Positions 23,822-25,167 of a DNA stretch of 25,167 bases are shown here, piece after piece (position 1 is the stretch's first letter; each line of letters opens with the position of its first letter). The stretch comes from Bacteroidales bacterium (lineage in GTDB: Bacteria; Bacteroidota; Bacteroidia; Bacteroidales; UBA932), in the NCBI GenBank assembly GCA_016295455.1, contig JAEDLE010000028.1, positions 1 to 25,167 of the forward strand, written 5' to 3'. Under the pieces are notes generated by a model. The model saw only the letters and a list, made by a program, of their open reading frames with translations, searched no databases and was not told where the DNA came from. The translations under genes were made by a program, and so were the position numbers.

Positions 23822-23875
23822 AGCAGATCCGCGCCCTGGGGGATACAGGGCATCCCGCGGGAAAACGCCTGGTTA

Positions 23876-24475
23876 TCAGACCGTACGATTCAGATCTTCA
23901 ATCTGGGAGAGTATCTCGTCAGCCTCGCGCATAGCCGGACGGAACATTCCGAAATAGCCTGCGAAACCTCCTATGAGAGCCCCGACGAGAGCGCAGCAAC
24001 CAAGGAAAGCGAAATCCTTGATATCTTCCATACCGCTCGCGACTCCCATTTCATAAACATACCATATGCACCATACCAGTGCCAGCGGCAGCCCTATCAT
24101 CAGGCTCAGTTCATTGTCCTTCTTGAACTTCACCACCCTCTTGGCCGTATCCACCAGATTCGACTCCGGGGAATATGACATCTTCCTGATTCTCATTACG
24201 AAAGCGAGCCAGACATTGACCCCGAGGAATACGGCCGTCACGACCAGGAAGAGAGTGCTGACTCCAAAAGAGACAAGTATCAGTTCCACCAGTATCAGGG
24301 CCGCCACACATACCGCCACGGAGAGTATTCCCCTTATGCGGAGACTGTCCATATTCCTGCCTATGGCCTTTCGGATCATACTGTCGCTGATCTGCGTGCT
24401 GGCGTCAATCCTTTCGCGAAGAGCATTGAGTTGCTGCTTCAGTTCTTCATAATCAGTTATTCTTTCCTTTTCCAT
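23876..24475 (-). CDS. Four-helix membrane protein in sigma-factor operon, function unknown
   Basis: The 199 residues have a charged cytoplasmic N-terminus (about 1-47) with coiled-coil character (DYEELKQQLNALRERID). Two pairs of membrane helices follow, near 49-70, 73-94, 126-146 and 156-180, and a short charged tail ends ADEILSQIEDLNRTV. No family name is recognised. It lies downstream of the ECF sigma gene on the same strand, a position where Bacteroidota often encode a partner of the sigma factor. The soluble N-terminus could bind the sigma factor, but it shows no zinc-binding anti-sigma motif, so that role is only a guess. Starts at 24481 (ATG) and 24490 (GTG) are alternatives. Confidence 0.85.
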   Translation of the reverse strand: MEKERITDYEELKQQLNALRERIDASTQISDSMIRKAIGRNMDSLRIRGILSVAVCVAALILVELILVSFGVSTLFLVVTAVFLGVNVWLAFVMRIRKMSYSPESNLVDTAKRVVKFKKDNELSLMIGLPLALVWCIWYVYEMGVASGMEDIKDFAFLGCCALVGALIGGFAGYFGMFRPAMREADEILSQIEDLNRTV

Positions 24476-24507
24476 AATCATTTCAATCACACAAGTTTCG
24501 CAATTCT

Positions 24508-24621
24508 TTAATTTTCCATTCCGAGTTTTGCGCTTCTCGCGAAACTGTTTTTCCGCACAATTCTCGTCCGCGTTATCCTTCTTTCACATTTTTCCGCAGG
24601 AAACGCCTTGCAATCAATCAT
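24508..24621 (-). CDS. Possible 37-residue basic small ORF between sigma factor and membrane protein
   Basis: An ATG at 24621 overlaps the sigma stop codon as ATGA, and 37 codons follow before TAA at 24510-24508. The peptide starts MIDCKAFPAEKCERRITR and is strongly basic (RTRIVRKNSFARSAK), with two cysteines near the start. The ATGA arrangement is typical of translational coupling, and the ORF fills most of the 142-bp gap before the next gene. Against it, the composition is lower in GC than neighbours, it uses several AGA/AGG arginine codons, and no family is recognised. Without the ORF, this gap has no other visible content. Confidence 0.3.
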   Translation of the reverse strand: MIDCKAFPAEKCERRITRTRIVRKNSFARSAKLGMEN

Positions 24622-25097
24622 TTCATCTGTTTCAACTGTTCACGGATACGTACCAGTCTCACACTCACATTTTTGGCGGATATGCCGACGATTTCGCCAA
24701 TCTCTTCATAACTCAGGTCCTCAAGCCATAGGAGCACTATCGCCCTGTCGAACACGCCGAGATTGTGGATACGGTCATGCAGAAGTTTTATCTGACGGTC
24801 GTCCCCGGAGCTGTCAGCCCTGTCAATTCCAAGCCCTTCGAGAGAACTTGTGCGTTCGGAATGCCGGCGCGCCTTCCTGTCGTAAGATATGCAGGTGTTC
24901 ATGGCTATACGCCATACCCAAGTCTTGATGTCGCTGCGGCCCTCGAAACTGTCGTAACCCTGCCACAGCCTGACGAGAGTCTCCTGAACCAGGTCCTCGA
25001 CCTCGTCGCGGCCTTCTCCGAACATCATGCACACGGTGTAGATGGTGCTCTTCTGGTCTCTCACCAATTTTGTGAATTGTGTTTCCTTCGTATTCAT
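24618..25097 (-). CDS. RNA polymerase ECF-type sigma factor
   Basis: The 159 residues have sigma region 2 (about 10-78; DEVEDLVQETLVRLWQGYDS and DIKTWVWRIAMNTCISYDRK) and region 4 (about 105-157; LLWLEDLSYEEIGEIVGISA followed by KNVSVRLVRIREQLK, a helix-turn-helix for the -35 element). A short linker joins them and there is no region 1 or 3, the layout of group 4 sigma factors. It likely directs RNA polymerase to a small regulon including its own promoter at 25129-25159. The membrane protein downstream is the candidate modulator. ATG at 25097 gives the usual N-terminus (MNTKETQFTKLV). Confidence 0.95.
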   Translation of the reverse strand: MNTKETQFTKLVRDQKSTIYTVCMMFGEGRDEVEDLVQETLVRLWQGYDSFEGRSDIKTWVWRIAMNTCISYDRKARRHSERTSSLEGLGIDRADSSGDDRQIKLLHDRIHNLGVFDRAIVLLWLEDLSYEEIGEIVGISAKNVSVRLVRIREQLKQMK

Positions 25098-25128
25098 TGC
25101 TTATGCTTGTTCTTGAAAGCTTTCGTTC

Positions 25129-25159
25129 ATTAGACAGAGGTGACGAAGCTTTTGCTACA
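25129..25159 (-). promoter_or_regulatory. Probable autoregulated ECF sigma promoter
   Basis: On the minus strand TGTAGC (25159-25154) is followed by 17 bp and TGTCTAAT (25136-25129), about 30 bp before the sigma gene. This pair resembles the TGTAACA...CGTCTAAT arrangement I recall ahead of Bacteroidota ECF sigma operons, and differs from the TAnnTTTG housekeeping form used elsewhere in the window. Self-recognition is an inference. Confidence 0.5.
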
Positions 25160-25167
25160 GAAATATT

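Noticed and set aside
23834..23852. GCCCTG/CAGGGC hairpin after the four-helix membrane protein
   Set aside because: The 6-bp stem is not followed by a T-tract on either strand, so it is not supported as a terminator.

Overview
The window looks like a chromosomal segment from a moderately GC-rich Bacteroidales bacterium (phylum Bacteroidota). Every recognisable protein resembles Bacteroidota families. Several genes are preceded by the phylum's own promoter form (TTG or TTTG, 19-20 bp, then TAnnTTTG), and Shine-Dalgarno sites are mostly absent. There is no rRNA, tRNA, CRISPR array, insertion sequence or phage gene. Coding density is high and most genes lie on the minus strand.

Region 1 (1-12094, minus) is one long gene run: xseA, xseB, glgB, a GH133 debranching enzyme, a GT4 glycosyltransferase, a GH57 amylase-like enzyme with a Lys/Ala-rich tail, and a fused GT3 glycogen synthase / GT35 phosphorylase that runs off the left edge. 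A consensus promoter lies before xseA, and junctions range from short overlaps (4 bp ATGA, 14 bp) to gaps of at most about 21 bp. Together these enzymes can elongate, branch, debranch and phosphorolyse glycogen. The synthase, branching enzyme and debranching enzyme all resemble the eukaryotic types, and no ADP-glucose pathway gene (glgC or GT5 glgA) is present here.

Region 2 (12110-15449, minus) is a housekeeping run: engB/yihA, prs, a small Cys-rich membrane-anchored protein, and der, closed by a probable terminator. Region 3 (15488-19600, minus) is rlmH overlapping a 1196-residue polytopic sensor histidine kinase of NtrY type. A divergent DUF4783 secreted protein follows on the plus strand and meets efp tail to tail across an 18-bp perfect terminator stem. 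Region 4 (20172-22466, minus) holds efp with its own promoter inside the end of ispH, then ispH and cmk.

Region 5 (22600-23821, plus) is a sigma-54-type response regulator with receiver and AAA+ domains but no DNA-binding domain and an altered GAFTGA loop; it is the natural candidate partner of the kinase 3.5 kb away. Region 6 (23876-25159, minus) is an ECF sigma factor with a probable self-recognised promoter, a possible 37-codon ORF coupled to it by an ATGA overlap, and a four-helix membrane protein.

The most notable items are the eukaryote-like glycogen operon with its fused synthase-phosphorylase, the histone-H1-like tail on the GH57 enzyme, the DNA-binding-less regulator paired with a very large kinase, and the small ORF in the sigma-factor operon.
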